From Caulobacterales bacterium (GTDB lineage Bacteria > Pseudomonadota > Alphaproteobacteria > Caulobacterales > Caulobacteraceae), in the NCBI GenBank assembly GCA_019510435.1, contig JAEKKJ010000008.1:310001-374000 (forward strand): a DNA stretch of 64,000 nt, given 5' to 3'. Positions 42,558 through 51,101 of the stretch are shown here, piece after piece (the first letter of the stretch is position 1; the number at the start of each line of letters is the position of its first letter). Both the position numbers and the translations under genes were made by a program. The notes under the pieces are model-generated. The model worked only from the letters and a program-made list of their open reading frames with translations, had not been told where the DNA came from and searched no databases.

Positions 42558-43954
42558 CGAAGCTCGCCGACCCGTTCGCCGACTCGCCGCTGCTGGCGCG
42601 CTTCGCGGGGCTGAGCCGGCCGGAGCTGGAGGCGCTGCAGCTCTCCAAGCTGCGCCGCCAGATGGCGCGGCTGGAGCGGACCAGCGCATACTACGCCGAG
42701 CGACTGCGCCAGGCGGGGCTGACGGCGGAAGGGATCACGTCGCTGGCCCAGTTCGCCGAGCGGTTTCCGACCTCGTCCAAGGCCGACTTCCTGGCCGACC
42801 AGCAGGCGCATCCGCCGTTCGGCGCGCGGCTGGGGATCGCGCGCGAGCAGGTGGCGCTGGTGAACATGACCGGCGGCACGTCGGGCCAAGGCCAGGAGAC
42901 CTACGGCCGCAGCCAGCGCGACGTGCACCAGCTGGGCTATCTGCACGCCCTGCCGTGGGTGATGGCGGGGCTGCGGCCGGGCGACGTGGCGGTGAACTGC
43001 GTGCCGGCGGGCGGCATGACCACCGGGGGCTGGGGGCCGGGCGAGGGCCTGCGGATCATCGGCGCCACGGCCTTCCACGTGGGCGGCGGGCTCTCCACCG
43101 ACGCCAAGATCGACCTGATGCTGAAGCTGGGCGGGGTGAACTTCATCTACGCCTCGACCAACTACCTGCACACCCTGACCGAGGCGCTGCTGGGCCGCGG
43201 GATCACGCCGCGCGAGGCGTTCCCGGACATGCACGGCCTGTTCATCGCCGCCGAGGGCTATCCGCTGGAGTGGGCGGGCAAGATCGAGGAACACTGGGGC
43301 TGCCGCCTGCAGGAGGGCTATGGCTCGACGCAGTGCAACGGCTTCGGCGGGTCCACCGGCTCTGCGGGCGTGTTCGGCGAGGGCGGCGGGCGCGGCCTGA
43401 TCCGGCTGTTCGAATGGGAGACCCTGTTCGAGGTGGTGGATCCGGACACCCTGCAGCCGACGGCCTCGGGCGAGGTGGGCGAGCTGGTGGCCACCAACCT
43501 GTCGGTAGAGGGCAGCCCGGTGATCCGCTTCCGCACGGGCGATGCGGCCCGCTATGTCAGCTGGAAGGACGCCGCGGGCGGGACCTGCTGGAACGCCATC
43601 GAGGCCGGCTCCATCGGCCGGTTCGACGACATGATGAAGATCCGCGGCAACAACGTCTGGCCCACGGCGGTGGACGCCGCCGTCTTCGCCCACGACCAGG
43701 TGTTCGACTATGCGGGCCGGGTCTACACGGAAGGCGGCAAGACCGAGATCGAGGTGCGGCTGGCCTTCGCGGATCATTGCGCGGACATGCCGGACGAGGG
43801 CCGGGCCGAGGTGATCGCCTCGGTGCGGGAGGCCATCAAGGGGCGCACCAACGTGTGGATGCAGGTGGTGGAGTGCCGGCGCGCGGACCTGCCGGAGTTC
43901 GCCTACAAGGCCCGGCGCTGGAAGGACGAGCGCCAGCAGGGGTACCGGCTGTGA
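42554..43954 (+). CDS. PaaK-like phenylacetate-CoA ligase-family protein
   Basis: A 466-residue ligase of the PaaK group. Seen: NMTGGTSGQGQETYGRS (phosphate loop), a long Gly-rich region, EGYGSTQCNGFGG in place of the usual YG-x-TE, VIRFRTGDAARYVS, GRFDDMMKIRGNNVWP and the C-terminal FAYKARRW carrying the catalytic Lys region. The substrate should be an aryl or cyclic acid, which would be activated to CoA for the same operon. It starts in an ATGA overlap with the DUF35 gene. The Glu of the YG-x-TE motif is Gln here, which is uncommon. Confidence 0.82.
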   Translation: MTKLADPFADSPLLARFAGLSRPELEALQLSKLRRQMARLERTSAYYAERLRQAGLTAEGITSLAQFAERFPTSSKADFLADQQAHPPFGARLGIAREQVALVNMTGGTSGQGQETYGRSQRDVHQLGYLHALPWVMAGLRPGDVAVNCVPAGGMTTGGWGPGEGLRIIGATAFHVGGGLSTDAKIDLMLKLGGVNFIYASTNYLHTLTEALLGRGITPREAFPDMHGLFIAAEGYPLEWAGKIEEHWGCRLQEGYGSTQCNGFGGSTGSAGVFGEGGGRGLIRLFEWETLFEVVDPDTLQPTASGEVGELVATNLSVEGSPVIRFRTGDAARYVSWKDAAGGTCWNAIEAGSIGRFDDMMKIRGNNVWPTAVDAAVFAHDQVFDYAGRVYTEGGKTEIEVRLAFADHCADMPDEGRAEVIASVREAIKGRTNVWMQVVECRRADLPEFAYKARRWKDERQQGYRL

Positions 43955-43965
43955 CGGAGAGGTCC

Positions 43966-44124
43966 ATGGGCGAACCCGACGACGATGCGGTGCTGCGGGC
44001 GATGCGCACCGAGGCCGAGCGGCTGGCGACCAGCGGCGACGCCCTGCTCCGGGGGCAGTACGAATACCTGCGGGCGCGGATCGACGCCCTGATCGAGCTG
44101 CGGCGCGTCTCGGGCGCGGACTGA
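43966..44124 (+). CDS. Small helical protein in the aldolase operon
   Basis: A 52-residue protein between the ligase and SDR genes. It reads EPDDDAVLRAMRTEAERLA and goes on as one or two amphipathic helices to VSGAD. ATG 43966 follows GGAGAGG; a GTG at 43951 overlapping the ligase stop (GTGA) would add five residues. Coding is supported by tight spacing (11 bases after the ligase, 14 before the SDR), a ribosome site and strong third-position GC. It has no recognised family and could be a small subunit or an assembly factor. Confidence 0.55.
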   Translation: MGEPDDDAVLRAMRTEAERLATSGDALLRGQYEYLRARIDALIELRRVSGAD

Positions 44125-44138
44125 CTGCGGAGGACGCC

Positions 44139-44903
44139 ATGGGGGATCGGTTCCGGCTGGACGGCCTGACCGCCGTCGTCACCGGCGGCGGGGGTGGCGT
44201 GGGTGCGGCGGGGGCTGAGGCCTTGGCGCAGGCCGGCGCCGACGTGGTGCTGATCGCCCGCAACCGCGCCAAGCTGGAGGCCGCGGCCGGGTCGGTGGAA
44301 GCCCAGGGCCGCCGCGCCTGGATCGTGGAAGCGGACGTCACCGATGCGGCCTCGGTCAAGGCTGCGGCCGACCAGATCGCCGCCGAGGCCGGCAAGGTCG
44401 ACATCCTGTTCAACAACGCGGGCGTCACCTCGCCCAAGACGCTCTTCGACCTGCCGCCCGAGGAGTTCCGGCGCATCCTGGACGTCAATGTCAGCGGGGC
44501 CTTCCTGTGCGCCCAGGCCTTCGCGCCGGGGATGGTGGCGCGGCGCTTCGGCCGGATCATCAACATGGGTTCGATCCTGTCCGGCCGCGGCATGGCCTCG
44601 CGGACGGCCTACAGCGCCAGCAAGGCGGGGCTGGCCAATCTGGGCGCGGCGCTGGCCTTCGAGCTGGGCCCGCATGGCGTGACGGTGAACACCCTGGGCG
44701 CGACGGTGGTGGTCACCGACCTCAACCGCGAACTGGTGCGCACCCAGCCGGAGCTCTACGGCCAGGTGGTGAAGCGCACGGCGCTGGGTCGGCTGGGGGA
44801 GCTGGCGGACCTGACCGGAGTGCTGGTGTTCCTGGCCTCGGACGCGGCGCGGTTCATCACCGGCCAGACGCTGTACGTGGACGGGGGTTATACGGCGGGC
44901 TGA
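44139..44903 (+). CDS. Short-chain dehydrogenase/reductase
   Basis: A 254-residue classical SDR. Seen: TGGGGGVGAAGAEAL in the cofactor loop (family TG-x3-G-x-G), ARNRAK after strand 2 (an Arg pair that suggests NADP), NNAG near residue 90, and the catalytic Ser of NMGSILS with YSASK. FITGQTLYVDGGY closes the protein. CGGAGGACGCC precedes ATG 44139. As last gene of the GntR-controlled operon, it probably oxidises or reduces a beta-hydroxy/beta-keto acyl-CoA on either side of the aldolase step. Confidence 0.86.
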   Translation: MGDRFRLDGLTAVVTGGGGGVGAAGAEALAQAGADVVLIARNRAKLEAAAGSVEAQGRRAWIVEADVTDAASVKAAADQIAAEAGKVDILFNNAGVTSPKTLFDLPPEEFRRILDVNVSGAFLCAQAFAPGMVARRFGRIINMGSILSGRGMASRTAYSASKAGLANLGAALAFELGPHGVTVNTLGATVVVTDLNRELVRTQPELYGQVVKRTALGRLGELADLTGVLVFLASDAARFITGQTLYVDGGYTAG

Positions 44904-44928
44904 CCGGGCGCGGTCGCAGCGCGATCCC

Positions 44929-45100
44929 AACGCCCCCTCCACCGCTTCGCTGCGCCCTCAGCGCCCCCTCCACCCCTTCGGGGTCCCCCTCCCCCGTAAA
45001 CGGGGGAGGAACTGGATCTACGCAGCGGGCGAGGAACTGGACTCTAGTTCCTCCCCCGCGCCACCGGGGGAGGGGGACCCCGAAGGGGTGGAGGGGGCGC
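44929..45100. repeat. Long palindromic GC-rich repeat (copy 2)
   Basis: 36-base arms (44961-44996 and 45065-45100) are perfectly complementary and contain CCCTTCGGGGTCCCCCTCC. Inside, CGGGGGAGGAACT pairs with AGTTCCTCCCCCG near 45046. A partial extra copy of the left arm lies at 44929. It sits between two convergent SDR genes and could end both transcripts. The arms are related to the elements at 29254 and 60740. Confidence 0.75.
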
Positions 45101-45105
45101 TGCAG

Positions 45106-45849
45106 CTACCCCAGCATCGCCCGCAGGCGCTCGCTGCGCGCCACATACATCCCCGCCAGGTCCGCGTGGGTGGAGATCAGGAAGCCGCCGCGGCAGACGC
45201 CGGCGAAGATCAGGTCGGCGGCGCGCTCGGCGGGCATGACGGTGGGCGAGGCGCTGGCGACGCCCTTGCCGAGGATGGCGGTGGCGACGCCGCCCGGGGC
45301 GATCAGCGAGACCCCGACCGGCGTCTCCGCCAGCTCCGCGGCCAGCGCCTCGGCCAGGGGCAGGAGGGCGTGCTTGCTGGCGGTGTAGGCGCCGATGCCG
45401 TCGAAGATGACCAGCGAGGCCTGGGAGCCGGTGATGGCCACCTGCGAGCGCTCGGCCTGGGCCGTGAGGCGCGGCAGGAAGGCCTGGACCGTGGCGATGG
45501 CGCCCAGGACATTGATCTCGAAGATCAGCCGCAGTTCGTCCAGGAACTGGGTGGAGATCGGGCGGCGCCGCGCGATGCCGGCGTTGGCGAAGACCAGGGC
45601 GATGGAGCCCTGGGTTCGCCCTGCGAAGACCGCCAGCGCCGCCGGATCGCGCACGTCGAGCACGGCGGTCGCCACCTCGGCGCCCGCCGTGCGCGCCGCG
45701 TCGGCGGTGGCCTCGAGCCCTGCCGCGTCGGTGTCGCAGATCGCCAGCGCCATGCCTTCGGCCGCGGCCTTCAGCGCCAGGGCCCGGCCGATGCCGCTGG
45801 CCGCGCCGGTGATCACGGCCGTGCGGCCCTGCAGCGATAGCTCCGTCAT
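45106..45849 (-). CDS. Short-chain dehydrogenase/reductase
   Basis: A 247-residue SDR. Seen: TGAASGIGRALALKAAAEG near residues 15-34, CDTDAAG after strand 2 (Asp favours NAD), ANAG near 89, and ITGSQASLVIFDGIGAYTASK with the catalytic Ser and Tyr-x3-Lys. The C-terminal part lacks the usual DGG end and reads FLISTHADLAGMYVARSE, typical of the SDRs often annotated as 3-hydroxyacyl dehydrogenase-like. Its stop lies six bases beyond the palindromic repeat. It is separated from the LLM gene by nine bases and probably co-transcribed with it. Confidence 0.83.
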   Translation of the reverse strand: MTELSLQGRTAVITGAASGIGRALALKAAAEGMALAICDTDAAGLEATADAARTAGAEVATAVLDVRDPAALAVFAGRTQGSIALVFANAGIARRRPISTQFLDELRLIFEINVLGAIATVQAFLPRLTAQAERSQVAITGSQASLVIFDGIGAYTASKHALLPLAEALAAELAETPVGVSLIAPGGVATAILGKGVASASPTVMPAERAADLIFAGVCRGGFLISTHADLAGMYVARSERLRAMLG

Positions 45850-45858
45850 CCCCCCAGC

Positions 45859-46989
45859 CTAGCGGAAGTGCGGGATCACGTGCGTGCCGATCTTGCGCAG
45901 GGTCTCCAGCTGGGCCCACTGGGGCACGGTGCCCATGTTGGTCATGAACAGGATCTCGTCGGCGCCGGCGTCGATCAGTTGCTGGACGTAGTCGATGCAC
46001 TTGGCGACGTCGCCATAGGCGTTGTCGGCCGAGAGGATGCCTTCGCTGGGCCGGCGGCCGCCCTCGTCGGGGCGCAGCTCCATGGTCAGGGTCTCGGAGG
46101 CCAGCTTGCTGGTGATGATGGTGTTGGTGCCGGCCTCGAGCAGTTCCTCGCCCCAGGCGTCCGGGTCGGGCTTGGGGCCGCCGCCGTACCAGTAGTTGAG
46201 CGACTCGTAGAAGTAGCGCTGGCCGCGGATGCCGATGCGGCGGGCCTCTTCGGCGTCGTCCAGCACGATGGTGGGGCAGAGGGCGGCCAGGTGCCGGATC
46301 GGGCGGTAGCCGACCTGTTCGGCCGGGTCGCGGCTGTCCCAGGCCTCCTTGTAGGCGGCGTTCTTCTTGGCCACCTCGGCCGGGCCGCCGAAACCGAGCA
46401 CCAGGGCGCCCATGCCGCGCTTGCCCGCCCGCACCAGGGTGTCGGGGTTGGTGCAGGCCAGGTACATCGGCGGGTGCGGCGACTGGAACGGCTTGGGATG
46501 GATCGGCCGGGGCGGCACCTGGATGTGCTGGCCGGCGAACTCGACCTCGTCCTCCACGAACATCCGCGGGATCAGGTACATGGCCTCGTCGATCAGCGGT
46601 TGCAGGGCCTTCAGGTCGTAGCCGTAGGCGCCGGCCTCCTGCTGGCTGCCGCCCTTGCCGACGCCGAAGTGCACCCGGCCCTTGGAGAGCAGGTCCAGGG
46701 TGGCGATGCGCTCGGCCACCTTGATCGGGTGGTTCATGTTGGGCATCAGGCAGACCACGCCGTGGCCGATGCCGATGCGGCTGGTCTTGCCGGCGACGAA
46801 GGCGAGGAAGGTCTCCGGCGCGCTCATGTGGGCGTAGTGGGTGAGCGAGGTGTGCTCTACGCACCAGACCACGTCGAAGCCCAGGGTCTCGGCCAGCAGA
46901 GCCTGCTCGACCAGCTCGTCGAACACCTGGCGCTCGCCGCGGGGCGAGGCGTCCACGGTCTGGGCCTCGAAGATCAGCGAAAACCGCAT
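45859..46989 (-). CDS. LLM-class (luciferase-like) flavin-dependent monooxygenase
   Basis: A 376-residue bacterial-luciferase-fold protein that uses reduced flavin and O2. Seen: LAETLGFDVVWCVEHTSLTHYA, GIGHGVVCLMPNMNHPIKVAE and RVHFGVGKGGSQQEAGAYG, which are the usual strand-end motifs of the TIM barrel. A late long insertion (YFYESLNYWYGGGP) follows. It needs a flavin reductase; the one at 15076 is a distant candidate. It is divergent from a LysR gene with a perfect AT-rich palindrome 18 bases upstream. Baeyer-Villiger or hydroxylation chemistry on a ring is plausible. Confidence 0.85.
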   Translation of the reverse strand: MRFSLIFEAQTVDASPRGERQVFDELVEQALLAETLGFDVVWCVEHTSLTHYAHMSAPETFLAFVAGKTSRIGIGHGVVCLMPNMNHPIKVAERIATLDLLSKGRVHFGVGKGGSQQEAGAYGYDLKALQPLIDEAMYLIPRMFVEDEVEFAGQHIQVPPRPIHPKPFQSPHPPMYLACTNPDTLVRAGKRGMGALVLGFGGPAEVAKKNAAYKEAWDSRDPAEQVGYRPIRHLAALCPTIVLDDAEEARRIGIRGQRYFYESLNYWYGGGPKPDPDAWGEELLEAGTNTIITSKLASETLTMELRPDEGGRRPSEGILSADNAYGDVAKCIDYVQQLIDAGADEILFMTNMGTVPQWAQLETLRKIGTHVIPHFR

Positions 46990-47006
46990 TGCGGCCGTTC
47001 CTCCTG

Positions 47007-47024
47007 CAATCTTTTATGAGATTG
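47007..47024. promoter_or_regulatory. Perfect AT-rich inverted repeat in the LLM/LysR divergent promoter
   Basis: CAATCT-TTTATG-AGATTG has six-base arms that match perfectly around a six-base spacer. It is the best copy of the layout seen in degenerate form at 6337, 10860 and 13530. It lies 18 bases before the LLM start and 102 before the LysR start. Confidence 0.5.
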
Positions 47025-47125
47025 TCCTGTCGCCGCGGCCCGGGAACAAATGCTATTGCAGGGCAAGAGCGATCGGTTTTGGGCAATCGGGGCCGGGCTG
47101 AGATCGCGAAGTTGGATGCCGGGGC

Positions 47126-48022
47126 GTGATCACCAAGCATTTCCCCTTCTTCCTCGCGGCCGTGGAGGAGCAGAGCTTCCACAAGGCCGCCCAGCGGCTG
47201 CACATCGCCCAGTCGGCGCTGTCGCGGCGGATCGGCGACCTGGAGCGCGAGCTGGGCGTGACGCTGTTCGAGCGGCAGGCCCGCGGCGTGCGGCCGACCG
47301 CGGCCGGGCGGGCGCTGGCGCAGGACGTGCGCCGGATCATGATCGATGTGGAGCAGACCGAGCGCCGGGTGCGGCGCGTGGCCGAGGGCGGCCTCGGGCT
47401 GCTGCGCATCAGCTTCACCGAGGGCATGGTGCGCCGGCCGCTGCTGCCGGCGGCCATCCGCCGCTTCCGCGCCGCCTATCCGGACGTCGACCTGCGCTTC
47501 GCCCCCATGGTCTCGGAGTCCCAGCGCGAGAAGCTGCGCCAGGGCGAGCTGGAGGTGGGGTTCGTCTTCGAGGAGGGCGGCGACCGCGAGGAGTTCGAGC
47601 TGCGCGAGGTGGGCATGCACAACTTCGTGCTGGTGCTGCCCCTGGACCATCCGCTGGTGGACGCGCCGGCGATCCGGCTGGCGGACCTAGCGCAGGAGAA
47701 GTTCATCTGGCCCTCGCGGCAGATGTCGCCGCGGCTGTTCAACCGCATGCTGGCGGTCTGCCAGGCGCGGGCGTTCACGCCGGACATCGTGGTGGAGGTG
47801 GCCGCGGTGGACGTGGCCTACAGCCTGGTGGCGGCGGGCATGGGCGTGGCCCTGGTGATCACCGCCCATCCCGGCCGCGAGCCCACCGACGTGGCGCTGC
47901 GGCGGATCGAGGACTTCGACGTGCCGATGCCGCTGTCGATGATCTGGCGGCGCAACAATCCCTCGCCGGTGCTGGCCAATTTCGTGCAGGCAGTGGAGGC
48001 GGCGCAGGCGGAGGCGGGGTGA
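47126..48022 (+). CDS. LysR-family transcriptional regulator
   Basis: A 298-residue LysR regulator. The helix-turn-helix is at residues 2-60 (FLAAVEEQSFHKAAQRLHIA, then SALSRRIGDLERELGVTLFER), and the two-lobed effector domain runs from about 90 (LLRISFTEGMVRRPLLP) to the end. GTG 47126 gives the typical short N-terminus. It belongs to the CatR/BenM-like group associated with aromatic catabolism. It is divergent from the LLM gene, the usual arrangement when LysR controls its neighbour. No clear T-N11-A pair was picked out in the 136-base spacer. Confidence 0.85.
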   Translation: MITKHFPFFLAAVEEQSFHKAAQRLHIAQSALSRRIGDLERELGVTLFERQARGVRPTAAGRALAQDVRRIMIDVEQTERRVRRVAEGGLGLLRISFTEGMVRRPLLPAAIRRFRAAYPDVDLRFAPMVSESQREKLRQGELEVGFVFEEGGDREEFELREVGMHNFVLVLPLDHPLVDAPAIRLADLAQEKFIWPSRQMSPRLFNRMLAVCQARAFTPDIVVEVAAVDVAYSLVAAGMGVALVITAHPGREPTDVALRRIEDFDVPMPLSMIWRRNNPSPVLANFVQAVEAAQAEAG

Positions 48023-48078
48023 CGGCGCGGCTGTGTCCTCACGGGTAGGCCCTGCGCGCCGCAGGCGCTGTCCTTTTT

Positions 48079-48172
48079 GTCCACGAACCACACGAAAAAC
48101 ACGAACGGAGCCAGTCGGCCTGGCCGTGGGATCTGGCCGCACCTGTTCGTGTTTTTCGTGTGGTTCGTGGAC
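48079..48172. repeat. Perfect 28-bp inverted repeat with 38-base loop
   Basis: Arms 48079-48106 and 48145-48172 are exactly complementary and contain CCACACGAAAAACACGAA. The hairpin sits 56 bases after the LysR stop. It may act as a 3' end structure, but similar CACGAA/TTCGTG hairpins are known as dispersed intergenic repeats, so it is called a repeat. The rest of 48023-48317 holds the AT-rich promoter box and no gene. Confidence 0.75.
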
Positions 48173-48229
48173 GAATCTTGCTGAGCCGCCGCTCCGCGGC
48201 GTCTCCTAGGGTCCGCGCTCGTTTACATA

Positions 48230-48250
48230 TAAAAGATAGCAGGTATAGGA
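48230..48250 (+). promoter_or_regulatory. AT-rich box before the molybdenum hydroxylase operon
   Basis: TAAAAGATAGCAGGTATAGG shares AAAGATAGC-x-GGTAT with the 27471 box; TATAGG could be a -10 hexamer. It lies about 70 bases before the iorA-like start. Confidence 0.4.
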
Positions 48251-48317
48251 TTGCGTTCAGGCTGGCGCAGCGAACGACCGGCCCTGGGAGTGAGACTATG
48301 ACCTGCGGGCGGGGCCG

Positions 48318-48779
48318 ATGGGCCTGAAGCTGCGTATCAATGGCCAGGCGCACGAGGTGGAGGCCGATCCGGCGACGCCGCTGCTGTGGGTGTTGCGCGA
48401 CCACCTGGGGATGACCGGGACCAAGTTCGGCTGTGGTGCGGCGCAGTGCGGGGCCTGCACCGTGCATGTGGACGGCGTCGCGACCCGCTCGTGCCTGCTG
48501 CCCGCCCAGGCGGTGCAGGGGATGGAGATCACCACCATCGAGGGGCTGTCGCCGGACGGGCGCCATCCGCTGCAGACCGCCTGGGTGGAGCTGAACGTGC
48601 CGCAGTGCGGCTACTGCCAAGCCGGGATGATCATGGCCGCGGCGGCGCTGCTGAAGGCCAAGCCCAAGCCCACCGACGCCGACATCTCCGCCGGGGTGGA
48701 CAACCTCTGCCGCTGCGGGACCTATCCGCGCATCCGCGCCGCCATCCATCGCGCCGCCGGCCAGGCCAAGCCCGCATGA
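48318..48779 (+). CDS. Molybdenum hydroxylase [2Fe-2S] subunit (isoquinoline 1-oxidoreductase alpha-like)
   Basis: A 153-residue electron-transfer subunit. The plant-ferredoxin-like N-terminal half has the first cluster motif [16 protein letters not shown] plus the following SC. The C-terminal half has the second cluster motif QCGYCQAGM, closed by [11 protein letters not shown]. This is the standard small subunit of two-subunit xanthine-oxidase-family enzymes (IorA type, no FAD subunit). It overlaps the large-subunit gene by four bases (ATGA). It passes electrons from the molybdenum site to an outside acceptor such as a cytochrome. Confidence 0.9.
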   Translation: MGLKLRINGQAHEVEADPATPLLWVLRDHLGMTGTKFGCGAAQCGACTVHVDGVATRSCLLPAQAVQGMEITTIEGLSPDGRHPLQTAWVELNVPQCGYCQAGMIMAAAALLKAKPKPTDADISAGVDNLCRCGTYPRIRAAIHRAAGQAKPA

Positions 48780-51001
48780 GCGCCGACCGCCGCCAGTTCC
48801 TGATCGGCGCTGTCGCCACCGCAGCGGGCGGCATGGCCCTCGGCTTCCTGCCCGAGAGCGCAGCCGCGGCGGACGGGGCGGCGCCCGAGCTGACGCCCTG
48901 GCTGATCATCGAGCCGGACGACACGGTGATCCTGCGGCTGCCGGCGCCGGAGTTCGGCAACGGCGCCATGACCCAGCAGGCCGCGGCCATCGTCGAGGAG
49001 CTGGCCTGCGACTGGTCGAAGGTGAGGCCGGAGTTCGCCTCGGCCACCCGCGACTACACCGCCTTCAGCGTCTATTCCGTGGTGCCCCAGGCCGCGGCGT
49101 TCTTCGGCGGGCGCTCGACATTCCTGATGCGGGTGATGGGGCTGCAGAAGGTGGGCGCGACGGCGCGCCAGCGGCTGGTCACGGCGGCGGCGGCGGAGTG
49201 GGGCGTCCCGGTGGTCGAGGTCACCGCCGCCAACAGCGTGCTGACCCATGCGCCCAGCGGACGGACCCTGCGCTACGGCGAGGTGGCGGCGAAGGCGGCG
49301 GCTCTGGGCCCCGTCGCCGTGCCCGCGATCAAGCCGCCGTCCGCCTGGACCCAACTGGGCAAGACCGCGCCCGGCAAGCTGAACAATCCGCAGATCGTCG
49401 ACGGCTCGCTCACCTACGGCATGGACGTGCGCGTGCCGGGGATGGTCTACGCCGCCCTGCTGCAGTCGCCGGTGCACGGCGGGCGGCTGAAGCGCTACGA
49501 CGCGGCCAAGGTCAAGGCCATGCCCGGGGTGCTGGCGGTGGTCACCGTCGACCCGGACGAGGCGCGGGGCGTGGCGATGATGTCCAACGCACCGTACGGC
49601 TACGCCCTGACCGCGCCGCGGGCCGCGGTGGCGGTGATCGCCGAGCACTTCTGGCAGGCCAAGACGGCGATGGAGGCGCTGCCGGTGGAGTGGGAGGACG
49701 GGCACGGCGCGCGCTGGGCCTCCACCCAGCAGCTCTATGACGCCGCCGTCGCCGCCCTGGACCACGACCAGGACGCCCGGGTGGAGCGCGCGGCCGGCGA
49801 CGTGGCCGACATTCACAAGGCGGCGAAGGTGGTCGAGCAGACCTACCTCACGCCCTGGTGTGACCAGGCTCCGCTGGAGCCGCTGAACGGCACGGCCCTG
49901 GTCACGGCGGACAAGGTGGAGGTCTGGCACCCGGCGCAGAACTCGCAGCAGGCGTTCTGGGTGGCGTCGGACGAGTCCGGCATGCCGCCGGAGCGGGTGG
50001 TGTTCCACCAGACCTATGTGGGCGGCGCGTTCGGGCGGCGGCTGGAGAGCGACGACGTGCGGATGGTGGTGGCCATCGCCAAGCGCTTCCCGGGCCGGCC
50101 GGTGCACGTGATCTGGACGCGCGAGGAGATGATGCGGCAGGGCAAGTACCGCCCGATGGTGGCCGCCAAGCTGACCGCGGCCCTGGACGAGAAGACTGGC
50201 CTGCCGAGCGCGGTGGTGGCCCGCCAGGCCGCACGCGGGCACTACCCGCGCTTCGCCGACACCGCCTATTTCATGGGGCCGATCCCCAATGTGCGGGTGG
50301 ACGCGCGCGAGCTGGCGAATGTGCATGTGACGCCGGGGCCGTACCGGGGGCCGGGCTACAACTCCTACGGCTTCATCCAGGAGACCTTCATCGACGAGTG
50401 CGCCCATGCGGCCGGCGCCGACCCGCTGGACTACCGCCTGCGGCTCCTGGCGACCTGGCCGAACGCGGGCTGGGCCAAGGCGCTGAAGGAGGCGGCGACC
50501 CAGGCCGGCTGGGGCAAGAAGCTGCCGAAGGGCGTGGGCCAGGGGCTGGCGATCTGCGGCTGGGGCCTGAACGGCACCGCCAAGGCCGGCACCTGCGTGG
50601 CGGTGGTGGCCACCGTGGAGGTGACGCCCAAGGGCGCGCTCACCGTGCGCCAGCTGGACGCGGCCTTCGACTGCGGCCGGGTGATGAACCACGACGCGGT
50701 GGCCAACCTGATGGAAGGCGGGCTGATCTTCGGCCTCAACATGGCGCTGAACGAGGAGATGACGGTCAAGGACGGCCGGATGGTCGAGGGCAACTTCGAC
50801 ACCTATCCGGTGCTGCGGATGGCCCAGGCGCCGAAGATCAACGTCCACTTCGGCGGGCTGTCCGGCGCCGACCGCTACGCCGAGATGGGCGAGCCGCCGG
50901 TGGCGCCGGTGGGACCGGCGGTGGGCAATGCGATCTTCCGGGCCACCGGCAAGCGCCTGCGCCGCACGCCGTTCCTGAAGCAGGACCTGAGCTGGGCCTG
51001 A
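48776..51001 (+). CDS. Molybdenum hydroxylase large subunit (isoquinoline 1-oxidoreductase beta-like)
   Basis: A 741-residue molybdopterin-binding subunit. The N-terminus [18 protein letters not shown] is Tat-like (RRxFL), pointing to export of the folded complex to the periplasm with its small subunit. Seen: [35 protein letters not shown] near the cofactor, [21 protein letters not shown], and [19 protein letters not shown], which carries the catalytic Glu. IorB-type enzymes hydroxylate N-heterocycles or oxidise aldehydes with water. Start ATG 48776 lies in an ATGA overlap. Molybdenum cofactor need links it loosely to mobA at 53654, although two-subunit IorAB enzymes use MCD rather than MGD. 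Confidence 0.87.
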   Translation: MSADRRQFLIGAVATAAGGMALGFLPESAAAADGAAPELTPWLIIEPDDTVILRLPAPEFGNGAMTQQAAAIVEELACDWSKVRPEFASATRDYTAFSVYSVVPQAAAFFGGRSTFLMRVMGLQKVGATARQRLVTAAAAEWGVPVVEVTAANSVLTHAPSGRTLRYGEVAAKAAALGPVAVPAIKPPSAWTQLGKTAPGKLNNPQIVDGSLTYGMDVRVPGMVYAALLQSPVHGGRLKRYDAAKVKAMPGVLAVVTVDPDEARGVAMMSNAPYGYALTAPRAAVAVIAEHFWQAKTAMEALPVEWEDGHGARWASTQQLYDAAVAALDHDQDARVERAAGDVADIHKAAKVVEQTYLTPWCDQAPLEPLNGTALVTADKVEVWHPAQNSQQAFWVASDESGMPPERVVFHQTYVGGAFGRRLESDDVRMVVAIAKRFPGRPVHVIWTREEMMRQGKYRPMVAAKLTAALDEKTGLPSAVVARQAARGHYPRFADTAYFMGPIPNVRVDARELANVHVTPGPYRGPGYNSYGFIQETFIDECAHAAGADPLDYRLRLLATWPNAGWAKALKEAATQAGWGKKLPKGVGQGLAICGWGLNGTAKAGTCVAVVATVEVTPKGALTVRQLDAAFDCGRVMNHDAVANLMEGGLIFGLNMALNEEMTVKDGRMVEGNFDTYPVLRMAQAPKINVHFGGLSGADRYAEMGEPPVAPVGPAVGNAIFRATGKRLRRTPFLKQDLSWA

Positions 51002-51101
51002 TCGGCCAGGCCGGCTTGTCCGCGCGGGCGAGGCTGCTATTTGTCTGAGTATTGGGGCGCGCTTGTGGTGCGCGCCCGACCGGACGAAGCCGAGAGCCCC
51101 C

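Noticed and set aside
44929-45100. Repeated cccctccacc/ggggaggggg blocks looked at as a CRISPR array
   Set aside because: There are no regular repeat-spacer units and no cas genes; the blocks form one nested palindrome.
48079-48172. Calling the 28-bp perfect hairpin a mobile-element end
   Set aside because: No transposase gene and no target duplication; it looks like a common intergenic hairpin repeat.
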